A stretch of DNA of 64,000 bases from NCBI GenBank assembly GCA_025403435.1, contig CM046345.1:2852001-2916000 (forward strand), in the 5' to 3' direction. The translations under genes and the position numbers were made by a program. Positions 1-10,890 of this stretch are shown in pieces (positions within the stretch are counted from its first letter, which is position 1; every line of letters starts with the position of its first letter). The notes under the pieces are model-generated. The model saw only the letters and a list, made by a program, of their open reading frames with translations. It made no database searches and was not told the origin of the DNA. Source of the stretch: Artocarpus heterophyllus (lineage: Eukaryota; Streptophyta; Magnoliopsida; Rosales; Moraceae).

Positions 1-1
1 A

Positions 2-139
2 GGTAGGCTTGTCACGGTGTGCAAGATCACATCAGAGGACAATTTAGCTAATCCATTTACGAAGACACTTACTGGGAGAGTCTTTGAGAGGCATGTGGAA
101 GCTGTGGGGATGCGACATTTGTCATATTTACTCACTTAG
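2..139 (+). pseudogene. 3' end of copia polyprotein (element C), RNase H tail
   Basis: These 45 codons are the end of a Ty1/copia Pol polyprotein; the rest lies left of the window. The frame reads CKITSEDNLANPFTKTL, then a tail ending SYLLT and a TAG stop. This matches the ends of elements A (to 24941) and B (minus strand, from about 35357), which is the conserved region just after the RNase H domain. A purine-rich tract and the LTR start follow directly. The visible part is open, but whether the whole polyprotein is intact cannot be judged. Seen: the frame and its near identity to A. Known: copia Pol order is protease-integrase-RT-RNase H, so RNase H lies next to the 3' LTR. Confidence 0.85.
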
Positions 140-153
140 TGCAAGTGGGAGAT
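140..153 (+). other. Polypurine tract of element C
   Basis: The sequence GTGCAAGTGGGAGAT lies between the Pol stop codon and the LTR start. It is the plus-strand primer position of a retrotransposon. The same AGTGGGA core precedes the 3' LTRs of E (15670-15679) and B (antisense, 35343-35355). Confidence 0.75.
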
Positions 154-359
154 TGTTATACATGTATGCCCTAAGGAATAAAAATGTAATAAGTTTTTAG
201 GGACATTTTTATCAATAAAGAATTTATTTATTGTTTATATACCAAATCTTGTCCTCTTTACATTCATATTTGTTGAATGTATGTTAAGCAAACAAAAGTC
301 TGAGACTATCGATTTAAACCTTTAAGAATTAGGCATATGATGGACAGATTATGTAGAAG

Positions 360-364
360 ACACG
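360..364. repeat. Target-site duplication ACACG, left copy
   Basis: ACACG occurs immediately before the TGTAACACCC start of solo LTR G (365) and again immediately after its CGTCACA end (6645-6649). A 5-bp duplication is typical of LTR-element integrase. The C LTR reads on without a gap when one copy and the insertion are removed. Confidence 0.9.
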
Positions 365-560
365 TGTAACACCCGAGATTTTTAATGCATTAAAAATGCA
401 TTAAGTTGAGGATTATATTAAGACAAAAAGTACAGTTTGAGGAAAAATACTGTATAATATTACAGGAAATTATACAGTATTAGAGCAATGCAGTGTAAGA
501 ATTGGATTGTGTGGATCACAATTTCTTTTACAAAAGTATAAAAAGAAAAGAAGAAAAAAA

Positions 561-583
561 GGGGGGGGGGGGGGGGGGGGGGG
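561..583 (+). repeat. Run of 23 consecutive G
   Basis: A 23-base G homopolymer preceded by an A-rich stretch lies just downstream of the TATA-like sequence of LTR G. Such runs can form G-quadruplexes and are prone to length error in sequencing, so the exact length is uncertain. Confidence 0.9.
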
Positions 584-1095
584 AGGAAATAAAAAAAATC
601 TCACATAATTCGCCTCTCTCTCTCTAGAATTTCTCTCTCTCTCTCCTCAAATCTCGTTCGAGATTTCGGCGTCCTTTTTTGACACCTCCCGCGCCAATGG
701 AAAGCTCTCGATGAGCTGAGTCCAACGAGGTGTCGTTGCAACGCCCCTTATTTTGGACGTCACAGATGTTGTTACATTCATACATTCACACTTGTGTAAA
801 CTTTAAACATAACATAGTTATAAAACTTATACGATACCATAATTCGTAAACATATTTAAACATACATAACCAGGATCCATTCATTCATATGTTTTTTTTT
901 TTTGGTAACTTAACATTGTTAATTCACATAGCTTAACTTATTCCATACAATAAATAATTCACTTATACTTTAAATTAATCATGAACTTATTTTAATAGAA
1001 TAAATATACCAAGTTGTAAAATCAGGACTTATAAAAACACATCACATCATAACTCATCAATCATCATATCATTTAAAATTTACTTACTCCCACAG

Positions 1096-1288
1096 TTCGG
1101 CAGGCCGAACTTGGGACTTCGGCAGGCCAAACATGATCGGCAGGCCGGAGTTCCCTCAATCGGCAGGCCGACAGAGACTTTGCAAACCTGACTTAAAAAC
1201 TCATCATCATCCGGCAGGCCGAAAACATAATCGGCAGGCCAAACTTTCGGACATCGGTAGGCCGACCAAGGATGTTCGGCAGGCCGAC
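1096..1288 (+). repeat. Palindrome cluster, eight units (LTR I, 3' side)
   Basis: Eight copies of TTCGGCAGGCCGAA or one- to two-base variants lie at about 1096, 1118, 1136, 1159, 1210, 1230, 1253 and 1275. The first is perfect: TTCGGC and GCCGAA are reverse complements separated by AG. Spacing is irregular (18-50 bases), so it is not a simple tandem array. This is the best preserved cluster in the window. Confidence 0.9.
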
Positions 1289-3399
1289 CGAGCCAAAATC
1301 CTTGAGAAAAACTTATTTTGTAAAACATATTAACTTTTCAATAAAAATGCAGAAGATCAAACTTCTTTAAAAAGATAAAATAAAATATAAAATATAGTTC
1401 AAGAATCCTTTAAATATTTATCATAAAAAAATGTGTTCAAAACATGAAACTTGAATTAAATATAAAAACGTTCTTCTTGGCGTGCTTCCGGTTACAATTC
1501 ATCATGCTTAGCGCTCACATGCCTTTCCATGTCCTCCGCCTATTCCATGATTTTCTTACCCTTATCTCTAACATGACATAAAACATGATTAAGCTAAAGC
1601 TTAGTAAGTACATATAATTCTCACAATTTAAAACATTACATAAACATCATCTTCATCATTATCATCATATCATAAAAGCGCCTTAAGCACAATTTCATAG
1701 AAACATATCTTTCATCTCATTGACCATTTTAAAACATCTTCCATTTTATCTTTAGGGCCCAAGTGTTGCACCATGAACATCATTGTAGGCGTGCCGTCAT
1801 GAGAGGAGAAGGGTAGCTAATCCCAAACTAAACATGACATCATAACATATCATTTCATAACATTGGTGTGCAACACTTATTAGGTGATACATATATACTT
1901 AATTTTCATACTTTGAAACATGTCATCATCATACATACATAACTTTAAATCATGATAATTTTTCATAAGGAATCCTTTAAGGAAAATAACCATAAAATCA
2001 TCATGGATAACATTGTGAATATATCATCAAACCTTGTAAAACGTGTCATGTTGCAGGTGAGAATGTACTTACCTTAACGCTAGCTTACTTAACCTTAATG
2101 TGATTTGGTGACGATGCCGCAGTCTTAAAGTGCTCTTTCCTTTGAGTGTTCATGCCATTTATCCATTTAAAATACAATAAAATTAATACTTTTCATAATA
2201 GCGTAAATCATCCATACATATATCATCTATTCATATAACATTCATTCATATAATATACATAATTCATAACCATAATTATTAAAACATAAAATTATCATCA
2301 TATAAACATGTTACCATCATTTTTTTTTAAATCATAAAAATTACCTTAAACATGTTAAAACCAAACCATACATTACAAACATGAAAATCTTTTGAAAACG
2401 TTTTCTAATAATTTAAAATACATACATTTTAAAATTCATACAAACATCTTATTATCATGCATAAAATTATTTCATTATCATAATATCATTTAAACATATA
2501 TATAACATTTCATAAACAAAATCCAGAAATAACATTGTTAAAATAGTTTTCTCATAGAAATCTTATAACATAAAATATACTCATCATAACATGAAATACA
2601 TTCATCATACATTATACATGCACATTCTTGACAATTCTCATGAAAAACATCATTCATTTACCTCATGAATAAACATTACATTTCTTGCACCATATCCAAA
2701 CAGTAATATTTTATGAGGGGTAGAGGATAGAAAATTCATATTTTTCATAAAAACACCGAAATAACATGAAACTTGGAAAAACATCACACAATACATACAT
2801 GAACATCATATTAAAAACTCAAGGCAAAAATACAATACCTATAGAAAGATATTGCAAACGATTGGAGAACAAGAATTCTTTTCAAATTACCGAAAAGTTC
2901 TTACCTTGAAAGTTCTTCTCAAAATTCTTTAATTCAACCAACAAAATAAGACTTTTTCTTTAAATTTTCTTGCAGAAAATTTTCGAGAGAGAAGAAATGG
3001 AATGCGTGGAGAAGAGAAGAAGAAGAAGAATGAGAGTGAGAGAACATCTCAGAACTGAGTGAGAGAGAGAATATCTAAGGAAGGAACGTTAAAATTTTTT
3101 TAACATAATGAACATAATGGAGATTCATTACCCATCATTAAATCAGAATTTTCTGACTGTTAGATAGCAATGGGTGTGGAGGAAGGAGAGAAAAGAGGGA
3201 AGTCAAATCCATTAGTCACACTTGCCATATCTTGCCCTCTTAAAATGGGAAACCATTTAAAATTATACAAAACAATGCTAAGTCAACCTTTTAATTTCCT
3301 TAACTGACAAAATTATTTCATTAATATGCCAATTAATCACCTATTTAACATAATTATCTTAGCCATAAATTTGGAGAGATTTCTGCTGACTGCTCGTCA

Positions 3400-3540
3400 G
3401 CCATGTTCGACCTGCCGATTTTCCCTTTCGGCCTGTCGGTTTCCACCAAGTTAGGCCTGCTGATGGCTTCCTTCGGCCTGCCAATCTTGGGCAGACTTTT
3501 TGGCCTGCCAAACTTAAAAGTCCGGCCTGCCGAACTGTCC
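3400..3540 (-). repeat. Palindrome cluster, about six units (LTR I, 5' side)
   Basis: Units read TTCGGCCTGCCGAA-like on the plus strand, i.e. the AG-centred form on the minus strand, near 3404, 3427, 3451, 3472, 3498 and 3520. The orientation is opposite to the 1096-1288 cluster in the same LTR. Most units have one or two transitions. Confidence 0.85.
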
Positions 3541-6500
3541 ATAAATGCCATAATTTAAAACATTCATACATCATTGCATCATAATTAAACATACATTAAA
3601 ATAATCATGAACACTTGAGCACAATGATTCCATGCGGTCGTCACCTATCATAAAACTTGACAAAAAAGTTAGTAACATTAACATCATATGTCATTACATA
3701 TAACATAATTTATTAATAAAATATCATTAACGTCGTTACTAACTTAACATGATTCATTACATAAAAATAGGCGGATGTTACAGTCGTGCCACCCAAAACG
3801 CCACCGGAGGAAGCCTCACATGCCGCCCAAAGTGGCGGTGAAACCCATTTCTTCCTAATGTGATTTCTCCACCGTCTGACCACCAATCGACGTGATCTTG
3901 GTGTCTATGGACTCAGCATGAGGAGAGGAGCAAGATGGTAACAATTTTCCAGCTCAATTTTGGCTGGAAAAGCCTCGACGGAGTAGCCTTGTCGCTGCTA
4001 TGGAGCCACCATCAAAGCCGCCATCTCTGGCGGTGGTGTGTCTCACCGTCGGTGCCAAAATGACCAGAGGGCGACGACGAGCAAGATCCCTTGGCCAATT
4101 GCACCGTTTCGTCGCCCTACGCTAGAGATCGAGGACGCCCACCGTGAGCTACCGTCGGTGAACTTAGGTTCACCGTTTTAGGCCATGTTGAGCCAAATTG
4201 AAGAGGCAGCCACCTTTAGAGGATCGAGAGGAGCAAATTCGGCTCCTCAATTGCACGAGACGATGGCTGGTCACTGGAGAACCAGGACCCGCCGCCTAGC
4301 GCAGCCATGGAGAGGTGGAGCCACCATTCCACGCGATGTTGAGCTGCCCCATCATAGGGAAAACACTCAGAGGGCCACGGGGAAGGAAATGCCCAGCTAA
4401 ATTTTGCGGTATCTCCGCCGGAGATAGGAGATTGGAGCCGCCAGTGTTAGCCGAAAAACCCATCCTTGATTTGAGCATATGGAGGTCAAATTGGGTAAAA
4501 TTGACCCCACCAATGGACTCAAGAGGGTCAAATTAGGGGGGTAGGCTCGAGCTCAACCCCCAACAGAGCCAACCGCCGTTGGTCAACGGCGGTCAACCGT
4601 CGGTCAACGCCAAATTGGGATTTTGTGATTTGGACCTCCGATCGACGATCCGAGGCTGCCTCCTGACTCGTTTCGATGCTCTGAACTCAATGGTGACCTC
4701 CGTTCAAGCAAATTCCACTCTGGTGAAAATCATCTGATACTAACTGCACTTAGATCAAGGCGATTCAAACTGTAGTAACGGAGTCCAGAATAACAGTTCC
4801 AGTAATGTATGATCTCTAGGAAGCATTCCTTGCTATTCATGGTCGCTCAAGGAACACTATAGAGGATGCTTCGCATACTGTAGATACAGCGAGGTACAAC
4901 TGGACCTGCTTAGCTTGGAGTTCAAGACGCAAAGGCCGACTAATGGAAGGAAAAGGAACGGAATAGAGAATGCTAGAGCATAGTTTGGGTAAGTTTCAAA
5001 CTTCACCTACAACATGAAGTAAATGATTTTTAAATGCTTATTTACATGCTTGCAAATGTGTTTGCAATTGTTATGCAAGTTGTTTTTAAAGTATATTTGC
5101 ATTTATTATGCAAAAAAGTTCTAAAGTGCAAAAGAAAAGAATTTGCAATGAGTTTGCAATTATTATGTTTAAAAGTCTATTTGCATATTGATATGCATAA
5201 CGTTTTTAAAAGTTCAAGTTATGATTTTTAAAGTATTTAAAGTATGTTTTGCATTATGACAATGCATAATGTTTTATAGTTTAAGTTGTAAGTTTCATGA
5301 TGCATTTGTTATACAATAAGTTGCATTTATTGTGCAATAAGTTTTAGAATAAAAGTTATGACTTGTAAAATATGTTTGCGTTTTATGATGCCTTTGTTGA
5401 GCAATATGTTGCATTTGTTATGCAATGGGTTTTATAGTACAAGCTATGAATTGCAAGTGTGTTTGTATATGATGTGATTGCATTTGACATGCCCACTAAA
5501 GTTAATAAGAACGTAACGTAAGGATAAAAAGGAAAGTGTCGTACCAGCCTCTTTGTTATGAGGTAATGAAAGTAAAATTAAAGTTTGACCTCCTAGATGT
5601 GAGGTACAAGACCTCAATGTTTGATGGTCTCAAGTCTTCCACAAGGGAAGCATCATGTTTATGATCTCATGATTAATGAGTTAGTACGAACATTAAAGTA
5701 AAGTAAGGAAAATGAATGTAAGATAAGGAATAAGAAGAAAAAGTTAAAGTAAGAAAAGAATGTTCATAAAATGCTCATAATTGAAGTTAATAATTGAGCA
5801 TAAATGGAGTCATGCATTCTGATGTTGCTTGAATGCCTTTTTCTGAAATATTTATATGTTATGTTATGAAAGACATTAAGAGAAAGGTTTTACATTAAAT
5901 GTTTATGAAAAATATTTTCATGTTTTCAAAAAAAAAAAAAGGTTTATGAACGACATTTTAAGAAAAACGTTCAAGAAATGTTTTACAAAAAAAAGGTTTA
6001 TGCAAAACGTTTCAGAAATGTTTTATGAAAAACGTTTTCAGAAATGTTTATGAAAAATGTTTCAAGAGAAAGGTTTTTATGAGAAAAGTTTTAAAGCATG
6101 ATTAAATGATTTGTGAGTTTATGTTTGAACTTACCGAGCAAAAGCTCATTACAAGTTTCTTCATACTGTAGGTAATTTGTGGGTGGCCAATAGGACCCGT
6201 TCGAAGAGCGGGGTGCTGCGGAGGACAGATGCGAAGATTTAGATATGGATACCATCACTGTTTACTTCTGCTACGTAAAGAAAAGGTTTTCCATTGTTTA
6301 ATGTTGTGTTTGCAAAGTTTTAAGAAAATCAGAGTTCTAAGAATTGTATTCAAAGTTTAAGATACAGTTTACGAACTGTTTTATGTAATTATAAAGTAAA
6401 GTTTTAAGCTATGATTTAATAAATGTTTCTTATTAAGTTTTAAGAAATGATTTAAAATGATTTTAAGGGAAAGTGTTGAGCGAGGTCTCAACTTGAATGA

Positions 6501-6644
6501 CGACAGAGGTCGCATCAGTTTGAAAGAACGTTTAAAGAAAGAAAAAATTATTTCAGTATTTTTCTTACTAAGTAAGTAAGATTACTGTTTATAAAACGAT
6601 GTTTAAGAAAGTAAAGTGACTACCCGAAAAGGCGGGTCGTCACA

Positions 6645-6649
6645 ACACG
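6645..6649. repeat. Target-site duplication ACACG, right copy
   Basis: This is the right partner of 360-364. The interrupted C LTR resumes directly after it. Confidence 0.9.
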
Positions 6650-7875
6650 ATTCTTCAGGTGACGGTCTAAATCATAAGATCTGCAATCAAGGGAATAAAG
6701 TTGGGCGCTTTATTCAAGTAAAGATTGTTATGTTGTCTATATCCCTATTGGGAGATGGTTTGTCTTGACCATCAGAGGTGGATTCTGTGAATAAAAATAT
6801 TGGCACGTTGTCATAGGTGATGATGTGTTGGATCGGGACATAAAGTGAATAGATTTGGATTAATAATTCTGTCTCGGGAAATCAATTCACTTTAACAATC
6901 ATTTGTATTGTATCTTAATCCTGAGATGAATAGTAGGCCTGTTGTCTTGAGTTGTGTCTTTTGATGCATTAAAGGGTGACACCCACATCTTAATAGTAGT
7001 ACGCATACCGGTACGTTGGAGGCATAACTCTTGATGGCGTAGACCTTTTATTCATAGATATGAAATCCATAGCTCCTCTTTAGGAGTAGTGATATCCTCT
7101 TATATACGTTATCTTGTAATTGAAAAACTGGAGCGCTCAACCATTTAGATACATAGGTGTAACCAAATGGTATACTATCTTTGGATGGTAAGTTTTCCGA
7201 TGGTGAGATAATGGAATGTAAGATAAAAATAATCAGGAAGGTAAGATAGAACTTGTCCTTAAGCCGGTTATGGATAATCCTATGGGGATACAATACACTA
7301 TGATATGTCATGGAGACTTAGCTATACGGGCTTCGTAATTCTATATAGTTTGAGAGTGCAGCTCCAAGCTTTTAGTGGAGTAGCATTGGAGTTGATAATT
7401 ATGAATGTATATCTGGGATATTAGGTTTCGTAATTATCAGGAGCTTTAACTATATAGGTCCATTTGGTCCCCTTTGCTAGCTCATAACATCCTATAACGA
7501 TACGGCATGCTTTTCCAATAATTGGTGACTTATGTCAAATTTATTAGATTTGTTGAAACTTGAAAGAATTAAATAATTCATGTCTGTTTATCAGTTGAAT
7601 TAATTTTGTGATAAAATTAATTCAAGATAAACTTGTTGAGTTATTGAGATCGGATAATTCTTGTCTGTTTATCAGTTGATTTAATTTTGAAAAAATTAAA
7701 TCAAGATAAAATTGTAGAATTAACAAGAATTCATTTATTTTCCTAGAGATTATCTAGATAAAGTTGTTTTAATTAAATAACTTCTCTATTGGATTATTTG
7801 AATTAAAACTAAGACTTTATCCTATAGAATCTCGGGTAGAAAATAAAAGATTCACTGAGATCTTTTTTTAGTAGT

Positions 7876-7937
7876 TTGGCATGCCGATCCTCATGTTCGG
7901 CCTGCCGATGGGGCAAGTTCGGCCTGCCAATGCGTGG
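7876..7937 (+). repeat. Palindrome cluster, three units (C LTR)
   Basis: Three units lie here: TTTGGCATGCCGA, TTCGGCCTGCCGA and TTCGGCCTGCCAA, about 24 bases apart. They lie about 110-170 bases upstream of the TATA box at 8046-8059, in the position of proximal promoter elements. Confidence 0.85.
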
Positions 7938-8045
7938 AAAAAAGATTACGTATTTTCACGCAGATTTTATCAAATATTGATTTGAGTTTGATTCTGATTT
8001 GAATTTTTGAGACCTAATCTGATAAGGACTAACCCTAGACCCAAC

Positions 8046-8059
8046 CTCTATAAATAGGG
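8046..8059 (+). promoter_or_regulatory. TATA box of C LTR
   Basis: CTCTATAAATAGGG, at the same place as in LTRs D (about 9740-9753) and A (18936-18948 and 26587-26599). Transcription of a copia LTR would begin about 25-35 bases downstream, which defines the U3/R border. Confidence 0.75.
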
Positions 8060-8446
8060 AGTAAGTCACATAAGTTATTTAGACCAATTGAGAGATTAAG
8101 AGAGATACTCTACTGGTGAGAATCTAGAAACTCCCTAAGAGCTCTTGTTCACAAATCACGAACACTAGCTTTGGGTTCTCTCAATTGGTTGGAAGGAGAG
8201 TCACCTAATGGAAAGCTATACGTGTGAGCCCACACTCACTCCAATCATGGATAGAGAATAGCAAAGAAGACCAGTTGGTTGAGGCTCTTCTGGAACGTTA
8301 CTTCTTTTCATAGATTGTGCGAGTTCTTCCGCATTCAAAGGTTAGTAAGATCTGGTTAATTTATGCATATAGCATGTCAAACTTGTGTTTTGGAAAATAC
8401 TCTAATATAAAATTTTTAAAATTCGCTACGTACTATTTTTTCAACA

Positions 8447-10144
8447 TAAAGTTAGGTGCTTTATCATTATGTTGAATGTATGATAAGCAAACAAAAGTCT
8501 AAGACTGTCGGTTTAAACCTTTGCGATCGAAGATGGACTCTATGAATAGAGACATTGGTACATTGTCATAGGTGATGATGTATTGGATCGGGACATAAAG
8601 TGTAATTGATTTGGATTAATAATTTTGCCTTGGCAAATCAATTCACTTTAGACAATCATATGTATTGTTTCTTAATCCTGAAATAAATAGTAGGCCCTTT
8701 GTCTTCACTTATGTGTCCAAAGGGTGACATCCATAATTTATGTTGGTGCCATACCGATACGTTGAAGACATGAATCTTGATAGCATAGACCTGTTATTCA
8801 TAGATATAGAATTCATAACTCCACTTTAAGAGTCGATGTTATCCTCTTACATGTGTTATTCTATAATTGGAAAACTTGAGCACTCAATCATTTTGAATAC
8901 GTAGCTGTAACCGAATGGTATATTATCTTTGGATGGTAAGTTTTTCGATGGTGAGATAATGGAACGTAAGAGAAAAATAATCAAAAAGGTAAGATAGAAT
9001 TTATTCTTAAGCCAATTATGGATATCCTATGGGGATACAATACATTATGATATGTCATGGAGACTTAGCTATTCGGGCCTCGTAATTCTATATAGTTCGA
9101 GATTACAGCTCTAAGCTTTTAGTGGAGTAGCATTAGAGTTGATAATTATGAAACATATATATGGGATATTCGGTTTCGTAATTATCAGGAGCTTGAACTA
9201 TATAGGTCCATCAGGTCCCTTTTGCTAGCTTATAATAAATTTTGTAACGATACGGCGTGCTTTTCCCATAAATTTCTGACTTATGTCAAATTATCAAATT
9301 GGCTGAAATTCCATAGAATCAGATAATTCATGTCTGTTTATCGGTTGAATTAATTTTGTGAAAAATTAATTTGTCACAAAATTAATTTAACATAAACTTG
9401 TTGAAATTAATGGGTATATTTATTTTCCTAGAGGTTATCTAGATATGGTTATTTTAATCAAATAATTTCTCTATTGGATTATTTGAATTAAAACTAAGCT
9501 TTATCCAAAGAATCTTAGGTGGGAAATAAAAGATTCGTAGGGATCATTTATCGTAAGTTCGGCAGGTCGGCCTTCAGGTTCGGCCAACCAATGGAGTAAG
9601 TTTGGCAAGCCGATCTGCCAGTTTGGCCTGTTGACCAAACGATAATTTGATCATGTATTCTTACACGATTTTATTAGTTATTGATCTAGATTTGAATTTC
9701 TGAGGCCTTATATTACAAGGACTAACTCTTGGGTCCAACCTCTATAAATAGGGAGTGAGACTCATATGTTATTTAGATCAGTTGAGAGATTAAGAGTGAG
9801 CACTCTAGACTATGAGTCTTTGAAACTCCCCTAAAGAGCTATTGTTTACAAATCACGAACGGTTGTTTTGAGAATTTCTCAATTGGTTGGAAGGAGAGTC
9901 ACTGGGTGAAGAGCTGTACGTTGTGCGCCCACACGCACTCCGATCGTGGATAGAGAAAAACAAAGAAAACTAGTTGGTTTAGGCTCTTCTAGAATGCCCT
10001 TCTCTTCATCGATTGCAAAGGCTCTTTGGCATACAAGGTTAGTAAGATCTGAATAATTTATGCATATAGTATATCAAACTTGTGTTTTGAGAAATACTCT
10101 GGTATAAAATTTTTAAATTTTCACTGCGTTTTATTTTTCCAACA
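8447..10144 (+). repeat. 5'-truncated copia LTR D
   Basis: This is a further copy of the C/A-type LTR placed directly after the end of C. It lacks the first few hundred bases and appears to begin inside the LTR with TGTTGAATGTATGATAAGC near 8470. A short piece resembling the TAAAGTT...GTGCTTTAT part of the LTR lies between. It ends TTTTCCAACA at 10144 and has a TATA box at about 9740-9753. No internal region is attached on either side. It probably reflects recombination between related LTRs or a second nested insertion; the sequence does not settle which. Confidence 0.7.
9556..9645 (+). repeat. Palindrome cluster, decayed (D LTR)
   Basis: About four units in both centre types are present: TTCGGCAGGTCGG, TTCGGCCAACCAA, TTTGGCAAGCCGA and TTTGGCCTGTTGA. 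They are more diverged than in C, mostly by C-to-T or G-to-A changes. Confidence 0.75.
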
Positions 10145-10876
10145 ATTAGTGACTTATGCTAATTATTAGATTAGCTGAAATTCAATAGATTGGATTCAAT
10201 AATTTGTGTTAGTTTATTGGTTAAATTAATTTTGAGAATTAATTTAAGATAAACATGTTGAATTATTTGAATGATATTTTATTTGATATAGGATATCTGT
10301 ATATAACTATTTTGATCAGATAATTTCTCTATTAAATTATTTGAATTAAAACTGATGCTCTATCTAAGATTCTTGTGTGAAATAAAATATTCTACGATTT
10401 CTAGATTATCGCTTGCTCGGTAGGTTGGTGGTCGAGTTTGGCAAGCCGTTGGAGCCAGTTCGATAGATCGATCTCACAAATCGGTAAGCCGACCGTGTGA
10501 TAATGTTGTTATGCATTTTTTGACGCATTTTTTGTTCAGATGTTGATCCAGACTCTAGTGAGAGAAACTCTAAAACTCCCAAAGCTATTATTCAATATGT
10601 GGAACTTTAGCTCTAGGTTTTTTCAAGTGGTTGGAAGGAGAGTCACCAAAAGAGAAGCTATACGATGTTCAACTAACCATACTCCAATCAAGGATAGAGA
10701 ATAGCAACGAAGGCCAGTTGGTTGAGGCTCTTCCAGAATGTTATTCTCTAGTCAGACTTTTTTAGAGTCTTTAGTATAAAAAGAGGTACGTAAGATTTAT
10801 TATTAATTTATGTACTTACGATGTTAAACTTATTATTTGGAAAGGACTTCGATTTATTGCGTAACATTTCTCAATA
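10145..10876 (+). repeat. 3' part of the 5' LTR of copia element E
   Basis: The sequence aligns with the last part of the E 3' LTR (about 16760-17339 continued at 26988-27228), sharing the TTTCTAGATTATCGCT and AGAGAAGCTATAC-type segments. It ends at TCAATA before a degenerate primer site. The upstream two thirds of this LTR is missing and D sits in its place, so the true left end of E, and any left target duplication, cannot be found. Confidence 0.7.
10416..10495 (+). repeat. Palindrome cluster, decayed (E 5' LTR)
   Basis: Units such as CTCGGTAGGTTGG, TTTGGCAAGCCGT and ATCGGTAAGCCGAC occur at the position equivalent to the clusters in C, D and A. Confidence 0.7.
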
Positions 10877-10878
10877 AC

Positions 10879-10890
10879 TAGTATCAAAGA
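10879..10890 (+). other. Degenerate primer-binding site of element E
   Basis: TAGTATCAAAGA sits two bases after the LTR and corresponds to TGGTATCAGAGC, the complement of the initiator Met tRNA 3' end, with three transitions. The intact version is in element A at 19339. Confidence 0.65.

Larger units (their letters stand above)
764..3782 (-). mobile_element. Antisense solo LTR I nested in LTR G
   Basis: Read on the minus strand, this block starts TGTAACATCCGCC at 3782 and ends near 764 with GTTACAACA. Several segments (about 1500-2150) align in order with antisense LTR F (about 47780-48420): the CCTCCRCCTATT word, a run around AACATGATATAAAC, the GCACCATRAACAT segment and TGAGAATGTACTTAC. 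I and F are therefore the same broad family. I has palindrome clusters at both ends (3400-3540 and 1096-1288), in opposite orientations. No coding region is visible; open frames across the clusters are products of the repeats. The target duplication is unclear: GTCAC on the left and GTCGT on the right would each be one CpG transition from GTCGC. The left boundary is uncertain by about 10 bases. Confidence 0.65.
365..6644 (+). mobile_element. Gypsy-type solo LTR G, with solo LTR I nested inside
   Basis: The insertion begins TGTAACACCCGAG and ends GGGTCGTCACA, a TG...CA structure typical of plant Ty3/gypsy LTRs. It is flanked by ACACG. Without the nested insertion (about 764-3782) it is about 3.26 kb. 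It contains a TATA-like stretch (TATAAAAAG near 537), a CT-rich leader (about 610-650), a GC-rich part (3783-4980) and an A+T-rich part with repeated TTATGCA-type words (5030-5480). No primer site, gag or pol follows, so it is most simply a solo LTR left by LTR-LTR recombination. It contains no palindrome cluster of its own. Family assignment rests on the ends only. Confidence 0.75.
154..8446 (+). repeat. 3' LTR of copia element C, split by solo LTR G
   Basis: The LTR starts TGTTATACATG at 154, runs to 364, resumes at 6650 and ends TTCAACA at 8446, giving about 2.0 kb once the insertion is removed. It aligns along its length with the two LTRs of A (17340-19336 and 24956-26987). A TATA box (CTCTATAAATAGGG) lies at about 8046-8059, so U3 is about 1.6 kb and R plus U5 about 0.4 kb. 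A palindrome cluster sits at 7876-7937. The 5' LTR is outside the window. Confidence 0.85.

Noticed and set aside
1096..1288. CRISPR-like array (short palindromic repeats with spacers)
   Set aside because: Units are only 14 bases, spacing is irregular, spacers are not of constant size, there are no cas genes, and the DNA is a plant retrotransposon.
1080..1333. Two overlapping open frames with repeated G-R-P residues over the palindrome cluster (similar ones at 3354-3592)
   Set aside because: The repeats come from translating CGGCAGGCC units. Frames exist on both strands, have no start context and sit in a solo LTR, so they are not genes.
365..6644. Complete gypsy element G with its own gag-pol
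   Set aside because: No primer site, gag or pol is visible; once I is removed the remainder is continuous LTR-like sequence with only one target duplication pair.
7048..7311. Minus-strand open frame of 87 codons, with similar ones at 25566-25829 and 17613-17945
   Set aside because: These recur at the same position in the U3 of several copia LTRs, but they diverge like non-coding DNA, are broken in D, E and B, and have no recognisable domain.
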